Assembly (NCBI RefSeq): GCF_017599385.1
Contig: NZ_JAGFPK010000001.1
Span: 1,180,177 to 1,244,176 of the forward strand
Source: Ciceribacter sp. L1K22
Lineage (GTDB): Bacteria > Pseudomonadota > Alphaproteobacteria > Rhizobiales > Rhizobiaceae
DNA: 64,000 nt
Direction of reading: 5' to 3'
Made by a program: the position numbers and the translations under genes. The first letter of the stretch is position 1; every line of letters starts with the position of its first letter. The notes under the pieces were generated by a model that did not search any database, was not told the DNA's origin, and saw only the letters and a list, made by a program, of their open reading frames with translations. This document shows positions 33,684 to 41,364 of this stretch, piece after piece.

Positions 33684-34070
33684 TTAGGCGACACGAATAT
33701 CGGTGAGTGTGAAGTCCCGCCCTTTGAACAAAAGAGGCTCGCCTGTGGCCGTGGCAAGCGCATAGGAAAAGCAGTCACCATAGTTGAGACCGGCAAGGTG
33801 CCGGCCTTTGCCATATCGTCGCCACGCCCGGCGGGCGATCTCGACCTGATCGATGTCGACGCCAACAAGTTCGACACTGGCCGCGCGGAGCCAATGATCA
33901 AGTTCCACGGAGCCGGCTTCTCCGAGGCGTGTCTCTATAACGATGGAGAGCTCGAGCAGGGTAGCAGTCGACATCAACCTGACCGGGTCGTCTGCGATCT
34001 TGCGTTCCAACTCATCCGCGTCCGGCTCGTCCAGCGCGATGGCGACGACCGCAGAACTGTCGATGACCAT
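33684..34070 (-). CDS. vapC: VapC-family PIN-domain ribonuclease toxin
   Basis: A 128-residue PIN-domain toxin. The acidic active-site residues are in [11 protein letters not shown] (Asp4), LLELSIVIE (Glu) and LNYGDCFSYALA (Asp), with a final Asp in LLFKGRDFTLTDI. PIN toxins cleave tRNA or rRNA. The start codon shares one base with the antitoxin stop (TGATG), ensuring coupled translation. It resembles the Rv0624/FitB group. Confidence 0.94.
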   Translation of the reverse strand: MVIDSSAVVAIALDEPDADELERKIADDPVRLMSTATLLELSIVIETRLGEAGSVELDHWLRAASVELVGVDIDQVEIARRAWRRYGKGRHLAGLNYGDCFSYALATATGEPLLFKGRDFTLTDIRVA

Positions 34071-34324
34071 CAGGACGGCGATCCGTTTTTATCGTATCCG
34101 AGGATATCGTCGCTCGACCGGTCGTCGAGCTTAGGCAGGGCGGCGAAACGCCGGCGGCTCGCAACCAGCTCCTCCAATCTGGCCTCCCGTACCGGCGTCT
34201 CGGCGAGACGACTAAGGCGTTCCTCCAGAGCCCGCCGCGTCGCGATCGCGACGGACTCTCCGGTGCGTTCTGCAAGTGCTTGTGCCAGACGTTCCGTTTC
34301 CAAATCCTTGATGCTTAGTGCCAT
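34070..34324 (-). CDS. vapB: VapB-family antitoxin (Rv0623-like)
   Basis: An 84-residue antitoxin. The N-terminal part, [37 protein letters not shown], is a PSK-type ribbon-helix-helix DNA-binding region, and the C-terminal segment [20 protein letters not shown] is the toxin-binding tail typical of Rv0623-type antitoxins. It is immediately upstream of VapC with a one-base overlap. Together they form the third TA module of the window. Confidence 0.92.
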   Translation of the reverse strand: MALSIKDLETERLAQALAERTGESVAIATRRALEERLSRLAETPVREARLEELVASRRRFAALPKLDDRSSDDILGYDKNGSPS

Positions 34325-34410
34325 CGCTTATCGTTCCGGTTAGACGCCGCTAGTCTAGCGCAATAGATCGTTACGACAAGCCGATCGCCAAGAAGTTGCC
34401 GGTCGCCAGT

Positions 34411-34965
34411 CTACCGTCGCCCGACAAACGCCACGAATCCCTCCATGAACCCGCGCAGCTGTTCCTTGACCTTCTCGTCCACCATCGTGCCCTCGGCGTC
34501 GAAGACGCTGCCGGCGCGCGATACCAGCATGCGTTTGCCGTGCCAGAGGTCGGTGCCGAGCGTGTGCATGACCGGCAGCCAGGCGGTCTGGGAGAGCACG
34601 GTGCCGAAGCCGCCCGGCGAAGCGCCCATGATCGCCGTCGGCCGGCCACCGAAGACGCGGCTGATGTCGTTTGACGGGCGAGACAGCCAGTCGATCGCGT
34701 TCTTGAACACGCCGGGAATGGAGTTGTTGTATTCGGGCGTGACCAGCAGCAGTCCATCGGCGGAGGCGATCTTCTCCTTCAGCGTTGTCACGGCATCCGG
34801 AATGCCCTGGTCGGCTTCCAGGTCGCCGTCATAGAGCGGAATGCCGCGGATTGTACCGATCTCTAGGGTCGATCCATCCGGCATCAGCCCGGCTGCCGTC
34901 TTCAGGAGCGCCGTGTTGAGAGAGCCCTTGCGCAGGCTTCCCGAAATTCCGACGATCGTTACCAT
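34411..34965 (-). CDS. NAD(P)H-dependent FMN reductase
   Basis: A 184-residue flavodoxin-fold oxidoreductase. GISGSLRKGSLNTALLK binds the FMN phosphate, TPEYNNSIPGVFKNAIDWLSRP is the family signature, and GASPGGFGTVLSQ lies at the flavin edge. It is likely to carry out two-electron reduction of quinones or azo and metal substrates. It is divergent from a second reductase of the same superfamily 266 bases away, within a cluster that also holds an esterase and a ring-cleaving dioxygenase. Confidence 0.92.
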   Translation of the reverse strand: MVTIVGISGSLRKGSLNTALLKTAAGLMPDGSTLEIGTIRGIPLYDGDLEADQGIPDAVTTLKEKIASADGLLLVTPEYNNSIPGVFKNAIDWLSRPSNDISRVFGGRPTAIMGASPGGFGTVLSQTAWLPVMHTLGTDLWHGKRMLVSRAGSVFDAEGTMVDEKVKEQLRGFMEGFVAFVGRR

Positions 34966-35231
34966 TGCGTCTGTCTCCTCATCTGGTGGCCGCGCGCTGC
35001 GTCATGGCGGGCGATGCCGATCTATCCATACATATCAGCGGAAGTCCAAGGGGCGGTCACGCATTGCCGTCGATCCGGCCTGTCAGGAACTTGAACACTG
35101 CGTCACCAACTTTGATATTGTTTTATCAGACAACATATAGTGTGCGTCTTTGTGTGCTGTGCGTCCCATCCTCCCGTCGGCGCGCCACGCTCCCAAGCGG
35201 AGCCTCACATACATACACAAGGATTGTATCC

Positions 35232-35795
35232 ATGAAGCTGAACGTTATCGTTGGCAGCACCCGTCCGGGCCGCGTCGGCCCCACTGTCGCCGCCTGGTTC
35301 GAGAAATTCGCCCGCGAGCACGGCAAGTTCGAGGTCGAACTCGTTGATATCGCCGATTTCAACCTGCCCCTGCTCGATGAACCGAACCATCCCGTCCTGC
35401 AGAAATACGAACACGACCACACCAGGCGCTGGAGCGAGAGCGTCAACGCCGCCGACGCCTTCGTCTTCGTCACGCCGGAATACGACTTCTTCCCGCCGGC
35501 CTCGCTGATCAACGCCGTCCAGACCCTCGTCCGCGAATGGTCTTACAAGCCTGTTGGCGTCGTCTCCTACGCCTATGTCTCCGGCGGCCTGCGCGCCGCG
35601 CAGGAATTGCGGCTGCTGATGACATCGGTGAATGCCCATCCCATCCCGCAGTCGGTACCGGTGCCATTCTTCCCGCAGTTCATCGACGAGAATGGCGTCT
35701 TCACCGCCAACGAGCCAATGATCCAGGGCGCCGCCGTGATGCTTGACGAACTCGTCAAGTGGGCCGGTCCGCTGAAGCAGATGCGCGCGGCGTGA
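35232..35795 (+). CDS. NADPH-dependent FMN reductase
   Basis: A 187-residue flavodoxin-fold reductase starting MKLNVIVGSTRPGRVGPTVA after AAGGAT. VTPEYDFFPPASLINAVQTL is the PEY motif and YVSGGLRAAQELR lies at the flavin site. It differs from the neighbouring reductase in the phosphate-binding loop (GSTRPGRVG versus GSLRKGSLN), so the two are not recent duplicates. Quinone or electrophile reduction is inferred. It is convergent with the esterase gene. Confidence 0.92.
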   Translation: MKLNVIVGSTRPGRVGPTVAAWFEKFAREHGKFEVELVDIADFNLPLLDEPNHPVLQKYEHDHTRRWSESVNAADAFVFVTPEYDFFPPASLINAVQTLVREWSYKPVGVVSYAYVSGGLRAAQELRLLMTSVNAHPIPQSVPVPFFPQFIDENGVFTANEPMIQGAAVMLDELVKWAGPLKQMRAA

Positions 35796-35858
35796 GAAAG
35801 TCCGGACCATGAGATACCGGCGCGGTCCTGAACCGCGCCGGGCTCTTGTCAGACGACC

Positions 35859-36464
35859 TCAGCTCTTGATGAAGCGGGCGATCGCCTCGATTTCGGATGC
35901 CGGAACCTCGTGCCCGCCCGGATGCAGCACGGTTTCGACCGCCGCCCCCTGCTTTTCGAGATAGGCGACGAGCGCCCGGGTGCCCGGAAGAGGGCAGATC
36001 GGATCGCGCTCTCCCGCGGTCACGAGGATCGGCCGATCCTTGAAGCCAGCCTGGTCTGCCGGCGTCCAGGGGATCAGCGGATGCATCAGCACCGCCCGGT
36101 CGATCAGGTCCGGCGCCTCGAACATCACCGAGGCGAGGATGTTCGCCCCGTTCGAATATCCGAGCGCATAAACCGGAACGCCCGGATGGCGATCCCGCTG
36201 GGCGCGGATGAAGGCGGCCATCGTCTTCGTCCGGGCGGCGAGGTCCGCCATGTCGTAGACGCCTTCGCCGGTCCGCTTGAAGAACCGGTTGGCGCCGTAT
36301 TCCGACACGTCGCCGCGCGGCGAGACGATGCCGGCGCCCGGCAGGATCTGCTGCACGAGGCCGGGAAACTGATGTTCGTCGCCGCCGGTGCCGTGGAAGG
36401 TGAAGACGAGCGGCGCGGCGCCTTCCGGCGCGCGGTAGAGATGTTGGTAGCTGGTGAGGGACAT
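35859..36464 (-). CDS. Alpha/beta hydrolase (phospholipase/carboxylesterase, MhqD-like)
   Basis: A 201-residue serine hydrolase. It has FTFHGTGGDEHQF for the oxyanion region, the nucleophile elbow YALGYSNGANILAS, the acid in VTAGERDPICPL and the His in HPGGHEVPASE. Size and motifs match the carboxylesterase 2 group, which includes MhqD of the Bacillus methylhydroquinone regulon. The neighbouring dioxygenase and FMN reductases make the same detoxification context likely here. A repeat element separates it from the dioxygenase. Confidence 0.9.
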   Translation of the reverse strand: MSLTSYQHLYRAPEGAAPLVFTFHGTGGDEHQFPGLVQQILPGAGIVSPRGDVSEYGANRFFKRTGEGVYDMADLAARTKTMAAFIRAQRDRHPGVPVYALGYSNGANILASVMFEAPDLIDRAVLMHPLIPWTPADQAGFKDRPILVTAGERDPICPLPGTRALVAYLEKQGAAVETVLHPGGHEVPASEIEAIARFIKS

Positions 36465-36518
36465 CGTCTGGTCTCCTTCGGTGAGAATGGAATGGTCGGG
36501 CTGTCGTATTCAGGCTTG

Positions 36519-36681
36519 CCCCTCATCCGCCTGCCGGCACCTTCTCCCCGCAGGCGGGGAGAAGGGACCTGTGGCGGCGGTTCGTTCCTCTCTCCACGCA
36601 GAGCGGGAGGAACGGTGCCGGTGCGGCATGACCCTTCTCCCCGTCAAAACGGGGAGAAGGTGGCGGCAGCCGGATGAGGGG
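36519..36681. repeat. Rhizobial intergenic palindromic repeat element
   Basis: A 163-bp element is bounded by CCCCTCATCCG (36519-36529) and its inverse CGGATGAGGGG (36671-36681). Inside are two hairpins built from the same word: CTTCTCCCCG/CGGGGAGAAG (36541-36564) and CCTTCTCCCCG/CGGGGAGAAGG (36633-36660). Elements with these words are dispersed between genes in many Rhizobiales genomes; no coding capacity is seen. Confidence 0.8.
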
Positions 36682-36710
36682 CTACCGCCGAAGCGATAGC
36701 CGTCGGCCGG

Positions 36711-37643
36711 TCAGTCCTTGATCGCGGGCAGGTGCGCCTCGATCTGCGAACGGTACTGCTGGTAGCGGGTCGGCAGCTTCAGCGCCGAACCGAGATTGGC
36801 GGTATCCTCGTCGCGGGCAAAGCCCGGCTCGTTGGTGGCGATCTCGAACAGCACGCCGCCTGGCGTGCGGAAGTAGATCGCCCAGAAGTAGTCGCGGTCG
36901 ATGACGGGCGTGACGTTGTAGCCGGTGTCCATCAGCGCCTTGCGCACTTCGAGCTGGGCTGCGCGATCCTCGACGGCGAAAGCCACGTGGTGCACGGAAC
37001 CGGCACCCTGCATCGCAGGCGCGGCACCGGGCAGCACTTCGAGGTCCACATAATCGGCGCCATTGCCGCCGGGCTTGACGTAGCGGACCATCTCGCCCTG
37101 CTTGTCGATGGCTTCATAGCCCATGAACTTCAGGAGTTCGGCCGAAGCGCCCTCGTCGCGCAGACGCATGGTCACGCCGCGGAAGCCGTGAATGCCGTCC
37201 GCGACCGGAACCGGGCCGCCGTCGAAAGGTACGCGCTCGTCGCCGTCCACTTCTGCCAGCGCGAAGCCGTCACCATCAGGGCCGGCGAAGCGCAGACGCT
37301 TCTCGCCGAACAGCTCATAGGTTTCGAGATTGCCGACGCCGAGCTTGGAGAGACGTTCCTGCCAGTAGGGCAGGGTGCCGCGCGGGATCGAGAAGACCGT
37401 TTCGGCCACTTCGCCGGCGCCGCGCTTGCCCTTGCCCATGTTGGCGAAGGGGAAATAGGTCATGATCGTGCCGGCATTGCCGACCTCGTCGCCGTAGTAG
37501 AGGTGGTAGACATCGGGAGCGTCGAAGTTGACGGTCTTCTTGACCCGGCGCAGGCCGAGTGTCTTGGTGAAGAAATCGTTGTTTTCCTGGGCGTCCGCAG
37601 CCATCGAGGTGACGTGGTGAAGCCCTTTGATCTGGGTAAGCAT
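36711..37643 (-). CDS. Ring-cleaving dioxygenase, VOC family (MhqO-like)
   Basis: A 310-residue two-domain extradiol-type dioxygenase. Starting MLTQIKGLHHVTSMAADAQ, it has the first VOC module (LHHVTS, FFTKTLGLRRVKKTVNFDAPDVYHLYYGD) and the second (GSVHHVAFAVEDRAAQLEVRKAL, GGVLFEIATNEPGF). Metal ligands are expected at the His of LHH, the His of HHVAF and the Glu of LFEIATNE. MhqO/MhqA/MhqE proteins cleave hydroquinone-type compounds. It is divergent from a LysR regulator with a dyad between them. Confidence 0.93.
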   Translation of the reverse strand: MLTQIKGLHHVTSMAADAQENNDFFTKTLGLRRVKKTVNFDAPDVYHLYYGDEVGNAGTIMTYFPFANMGKGKRGAGEVAETVFSIPRGTLPYWQERLSKLGVGNLETYELFGEKRLRFAGPDGDGFALAEVDGDERVPFDGGPVPVADGIHGFRGVTMRLRDEGASAELLKFMGYEAIDKQGEMVRYVKPGGNGADYVDLEVLPGAAPAMQGAGSVHHVAFAVEDRAAQLEVRKALMDTGYNVTPVIDRDYFWAIYFRTPGGVLFEIATNEPGFARDEDTANLGSALKLPTRYQQYRSQIEAHLPAIKD

Positions 37644-37703
37644 GGCGCTTTTCCTTTCCAACCGGTGCGGTGTGTTCGTTGCGTTGGCTGGAATATGGCC
37701 CAT

Positions 37704-37732
37704 GGATTATCGCCATAGAATAGGTATAATCC
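37704..37732. promoter_or_regulatory. LysR-type operator between dioxygenase and lysR
   Basis: GGATTAT (37704-37710) and ATAATCC (37726-37732) are perfect inverted arms around 15 bases, containing a T-N11-A type core. It is the only clear dyad in the 124-bp divergent promoter. Confidence 0.55.
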
Positions 37733-37767
37733 GTCGAACACTATTGCGATTTTCGTAAAGGTCTCCG

Positions 37768-38670
37768 ATGGGCGAACTAGAATCGATCCGTACGTTCCTG
37801 ACGGTGGCCGAGCAGAAGAGCTTCAGCGCCGCAGCCCGTCTGCTCGGCACCACGCCTGCTTCCGTCACCCGCACGGTGGCAGCGCTCGAAGAACGCCTGG
37901 GGCTCCAGCTTCTCCTGCGCACCACGAGGCAGGTGTCGCTCACCTCGGCCGGCGCGGTCTATGCCGCCCGTGTCGCACCGCTCGCCGAGGGGCTGGCGAA
38001 GGCGACGGAGGAAACCCGCGACCTGCAGAAGGTCACGACCGGGTCGCTGCGGATTTCCGCCCCCATGTCGCTCGGCCTCAAGGTCCTGCCGCCGATCCTC
38101 AGCCAGTTCGCGCTGGTGCATCCAGGCACCACGGTGGCCGTCGATCTCTCCGACCGTTTCGTCGATATCGTCGAGGAAGACTACGATCTCGCGATCCGCA
38201 TTTCCGGCCCGCCGACCGACAAGTCGACGATCTGGCGCAAGATCTGCCCCGTGCCGCGCGTGCTGGTCGCCTCGTCCGGTTATGTCGCGATCAACGGACG
38301 GCCCGAGCGGCCGGAAGACCTGGTGAACCACCAGTGCCTGAGCTACGACGACCGGACCCAGACGGAAACCTGGTCGCTCACCCGCGCCGGCGCCACCCGC
38401 ACCATCGAGGCCAAGGGACGGTTCTCGGTCAACAACGGCGATTTCCTGATGCGGCTCGCGCTGGCAGGCGAAGGGATCACCCTGCTGCCCCGCTTCATTG
38501 TCGAGGATGACCTCGCCGCTGGCCGCCTCGTCACGCTGCTCGACGACTGGAAAGCCCCGGAAATCTGGCTCACCCTATACTACCCGCCCTACGAACACCT
38601 ACCGCTGAAGGTCGCGACGTTTTCGGAGTTCTTCGAGGCGTTCGTGCTGGAGAGTTGGGCGGCGGGTTGA
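37768..38670 (+). CDS. LysR-family transcriptional regulator
   Basis: A 300-residue regulator. The N-terminal winged helix is SIRTFLTVAEQKSFSAAARLLGTTPASVTRTVAALEERLG; the effector domain begins TGSLRISAPMSLG and ends PPYEHLPLKVATFSEFFEAF. It belongs to the CrgA/DmlR-like subgroup. The divergent position suggests control of the ring-cleaving dioxygenase and perhaps the esterase and reductases. A degraded copy of its last third lies 1.6 kb downstream, across an AT-rich island. Confidence 0.93.
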   Translation: MGELESIRTFLTVAEQKSFSAAARLLGTTPASVTRTVAALEERLGLQLLLRTTRQVSLTSAGAVYAARVAPLAEGLAKATEETRDLQKVTTGSLRISAPMSLGLKVLPPILSQFALVHPGTTVAVDLSDRFVDIVEEDYDLAIRISGPPTDKSTIWRKICPVPRVLVASSGYVAINGRPERPEDLVNHQCLSYDDRTQTETWSLTRAGATRTIEAKGRFSVNNGDFLMRLALAGEGITLLPRFIVEDDLAAGRLVTLLDDWKAPEIWLTLYYPPYEHLPLKVATFSEFFEAFVLESWAAG

Positions 38671-38711
38671 GGGGCGGACAAACCCCGATATTATTCAGAA
38701 GCCCATCCTAC

Positions 38712-39215
38712 CTACTTTAGGAATGAAAGGATTCTATCTCTGTTTGTTGGGCCATTGAGTTCGTGGCTTGACAGTGTCGTGATCACATCTTCGAGCCACT
38801 GGGAATGATTTTCATCGAAGGCAATGTCTTCCCTTAGCTCTACGGCGTCGGCCCACGTTTCCAGTTCGACATCTGTTAATTTTCTGGACAGATATCTTTG
38901 CAAGATATCCTCTACGTATTTCTTTCTAAGTATGAATGGTGACCCATGATAATCCCATTCAAATTTAGAAACCGCAATCAGCACGTCGTCCAGCGGCCGC
39001 TCTAGACGGGCCAATGCGCGTACGGCCGTGATCCGATCTCTGTCGTCAATCATCGAGTTCATCATCAGTTTGTGTGGGCGTTGCACGCGACGAGCCATCA
39101 GATCTAGGAGGGACTTCAGGCTTTTGGGGGTGGGTAGTGAAAGTTTATCTTTATCCGAGATAATGGCGGCGAAATCGACAGAATTGGTGCAAAGATATTC
39201 TCGCAATCGAATCAA
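38712..39215 (-). CDS. Orphan immunity-like protein in AT-rich island
   Basis: A protein of up to 167 residues, acidic and helical; the C-terminal half (YHGSPFILRKKYVEDILQRYL...LETWADAVELREDIAFDENHSQWLEDVITTLSSHELNGP) resembles small hypothetical proteins found near toxin loci. The start is uncertain: TTG at the given end has no ribosome site, and MARRVQRPHKL at 39098 is an alternative. Codon use and base composition are AT-richer than in flanking genes. It lies third in a row of three same-strand frames. An immunity role is inferred from size, composition and context only. Confidence 0.55.
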   Translation of the reverse strand: MIRLREYLCTNSVDFAAIISDKDKLSLPTPKSLKSLLDLMARRVQRPHKLMMNSMIDDRDRITAVRALARLERPLDDVLIAVSKFEWDYHGSPFILRKKYVEDILQRYLSRKLTDVELETWADAVELREDIAFDENHSQWLEDVITTLSSHELNGPTNRDRILSFLK

Positions 39216-39245
39216 GGAGTGTTACGTATCGGAACGATATTTTGA

Positions 39246-39884
39246 CTATTCATCGCATCCGAGGATGGGCACCAAGTGCGTCATCAAAAATTGATAGATG
39301 TTTCCCTCTCCGAAGTCCACTTCGTTGGCCTTCAAGAACTCCTTGAAGTATTCACATATTTCATATTTTTCGCCAAATTTTTCATCGAATTTCGAAATTA
39401 ATGTGGGGTCGCCGTACACTATCGTAAAGTTGCAATCGAGTTCCGTGAACATGGAGAGTCTTCCATCGGAGCTCGTCATGCCGCAGGGAAGGCCGCTGTT
39501 TTCTATTTTAGCATACACATAAAGCCAATCGCGTCGTGCAGAACTATAAGGAGCCCAGCACAAAGGCTCAAAAGTCTGCTCTTTTTCCACTGACTCAACC
39601 CAAAGATAGCAGCCACCTGAAAGATGCTCCTCAAAGAACTCATCGAATTCCTTTTCGGTCCATCTCCCTTTATGCTCTCCGCCGATGCCAAGGCTGCCAC
39701 CTAACACACGAGCTGGGACACCTTGCAGAGGGGCCAATATTGATCGATCAGGGACTAAATGGTCGCCCATAGGAGTAAACGATAAATATTTAGATATATT
39801 GACCTCCGTGAACTCCGCTTCTTCGGATGTCAAGGGTCTCATTCCGTCTGGAATTTGCTTAAGTTCGAAACGAACATTCGCCAT
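39246..39884 (-). CDS. Orphan immunity-like protein in AT-rich island
   Basis: A 212-residue soluble acidic protein starting MANVRFELKQIPDGMRPLT. It contains mixed strands with many aromatic residues (GGCYLWVESVEKEQTFEPLCW, RRDWLYVYAKIENSGLPCGM) and a C-terminal acidic helix (EICEYFKEFLKANEVDFGEG). No known domain is recognised, though the layout is like that of immunity proteins of polymorphic toxins. It lies between two other AT-rich frames on the same strand, 30 bases from the one downstream. Confidence 0.62.
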   Translation of the reverse strand: MANVRFELKQIPDGMRPLTSEEAEFTEVNISKYLSFTPMGDHLVPDRSILAPLQGVPARVLGGSLGIGGEHKGRWTEKEFDEFFEEHLSGGCYLWVESVEKEQTFEPLCWAPYSSARRDWLYVYAKIENSGLPCGMTSSDGRLSMFTELDCNFTIVYGDPTLISKFDEKFGEKYEICEYFKEFLKANEVDFGEGNIYQFLMTHLVPILGCDE

Positions 39885-39912
39885 GATCAGGGCCTTAACT
39901 ATTCCTTTTCCC

Positions 39913-40293
39913 TCAGTCTTTGACAAATCTATCCAGGAATCTCAGCATATCCATGCTGTCGAAAAAATTTCCGTCAGTTCCATTTACTGGCATTGTTAAA
40001 AAAGTGCCATCTTCGGTTTTTATTATTATTTCGCGGCTTTGTTTTGCCGACGGTAAATATATCGGAGTTACATTTTTATAGCGAAACGAATTTTTCGGTT
40101 CTCCTTTGCCCTAGGAAATTCCTTCGTCAAATATTAGGAGTATATCGTGGTTTGGCGCAGGGTTTTTATATGTGCCTATTAGTAAGCCATATTCCTGATG
40201 CGAGGGATGTAAAGTGGGGTCCCTACGGCTTCGTAGGGTTTTAGGTTCTTCAATATCCTGGTTGCGCGAATCCTGGCGTTCATCGTATTCCTC
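39913..40293 (-). pseudogene. Amber-interrupted reading frame (degraded orphan gene)
   Basis: One continuous minus-strand frame of 126 codons runs from just after a stop at 40294-40296 to TGA at 39913-39915, broken once by TAG at 40111-40113. Upstream of the TAG it reads QEYGLLIGTYKNPAPNHDIL; downstream it reads SFRYKNVTPIYLPSAKQSR and NGTDGNFFDSMDMLRFLDRF, protein-like on both sides. There is no ATG in the first part. It is most simply a gene inactivated by a nonsense mutation and 5' truncation, lying 28 bases upstream of the next orphan gene. Confidence 0.55.
40221..40242 (+). terminator. Terminator-like hairpin inside the AT-rich island
   Basis: CCCTACG, loop GCTT and CGTAGGG are followed by TTTT on the plus strand. 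No intact plus-strand gene ends just before it, so it is probably a remnant. Confidence 0.45.
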
Positions 40294-40561
40294 TCAGAGG
40301 GATAGGAAACTGGTCAATTCATGTGCCGCCGCCGGCGATGTCTTGGCAAAACTATCGCTGGCCGACGAGAGCATCACCTTGCCACTTGCGTCGTCGCCGA
40401 GGAAGACCTCAGCTTCGTCCGCCTCGTCACGCTGCTCCGACTGGAAAGCTCCGGACATCCTCACCGTCTGCTACCCGCCTTACGAACACTTGCCGCGAAA
40501 GGTGGCGACGTTTTCGGAATTTCTCGAGGCGTATGTGCTGGACAGGTGGAGAGTGGGGTGA
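40294..40561 (+). pseudogene. Frameshifted remnant of a LysR-family C-terminus
   Basis: The DNA aligns with the last part of the intact LysR gene ending at 38670. In one frame it encodes DWKAPDILTVCYPPYEHLP then RKVATFSEFLEAYVL, matching DDWKAPEIWLTLYYPPYEHLP and LKVATFSEFFEAFVL. Just upstream the match moves to another frame (VAEEDLSFVRLVTLL versus IVEDDLAAGRLVTLL). The copy is truncated and has at least one frameshift. It marks the right edge of the island that begins at the intact lysR stop. Confidence 0.75.
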
Positions 40562-40717
40562 GGGGGCGGGTTGTCGTTGAGGTCCATCGACGCGTGACAA
40601 ACCTCGGGAAAGAAAAACATCGCAGTGAGCTGACGGGAACTGGAAAAAAGATAGTCAAGAAAACGGCGACGGCACCGACAACAATCATCAAGATAGCGCC
40701 CAGCGAAAGCCAAATAC

Positions 40718-41203
40718 ATGACATTGATTTCAGTTAGTTCGATGATCCGGGGTGAATTTCACAGCCCCTTAGCTCCGCGAAGTAGGTTGGAGGATTTAGG
40801 TAAATTCCTGGGCGTTCCGGAGCGTTGGGATTTTGGTATTGAAGACGAATTCATCTGTCAGCTTGGGTATAAAGACTTTGAAATCAGCTTACGCGCCCGC
40901 AACAACAAGGTCGAAATAGAGCGTATCTGGATCGAGCTTTGGGATTCTCTCAACGATGTCTTAATACCCAAAAAACGTATTCGACTGACGAGGCACCTGA
41001 AGGTTGATTTTGGAGTTTTCCTGCCCGGCCTTCCAATATCAAAGGCTAAGATGGAATTGGAAAAATTGGATATACGATATCAAGAGATTGACATCTTGCA
41101 CGACTCTGAATTCAGAAAGGTCTTAAAGACATCGAAGAAATCCGAATTATACTTTTACAGCGACGACAACGAGCAATCTCTCATGGAAATCCATTTTCTT
41201 TAA
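40718..41203 (+). CDS. Orphan immunity-like protein in AT-rich island
   Basis: A 161-residue soluble protein. The N-terminal part (SRLEDLGKFLGVPERWDF followed by CQLGYKDFEISLRARNN) resembles immunity-type proteins with a Y.D.E strand after a short helix, and the end carries LYFYSDDNEQSLMEIHFL. No family is recognised with certainty. An internal ATG at 40742 (MIRGEFHS) is an alternative start; neither has a convincing ribosome site. It is AT-rich like its neighbours and on the opposite strand from the other island genes. Confidence 0.6.
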   Translation: MTLISVSSMIRGEFHSPLAPRSRLEDLGKFLGVPERWDFGIEDEFICQLGYKDFEISLRARNNKVEIERIWIELWDSLNDVLIPKKRIRLTRHLKVDFGVFLPGLPISKAKMELEKLDIRYQEIDILHDSEFRKVLKTSKKSELYFYSDDNEQSLMEIHFL

Positions 41204-41364
41204 TGAGGAAACTTGCCCCCACTGGACAATATCAGTGCGCGACACCCAAGCAGCCGATGGCGAAAATTCGTGAATAGGTAAGGCGATACAAGTCAATCCC
41301 TCTATTGGAAGTCCGCCACCGGTCCCGTCGTGCGCGGATCTATCGGTGCCGAAGCGCCTCCCCC

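Noticed and set aside
36519-36681. Possible CRISPR-like array
   Set aside because: The repeats are inverted hairpins of one word in a single element, without spaced direct repeats or cas genes.
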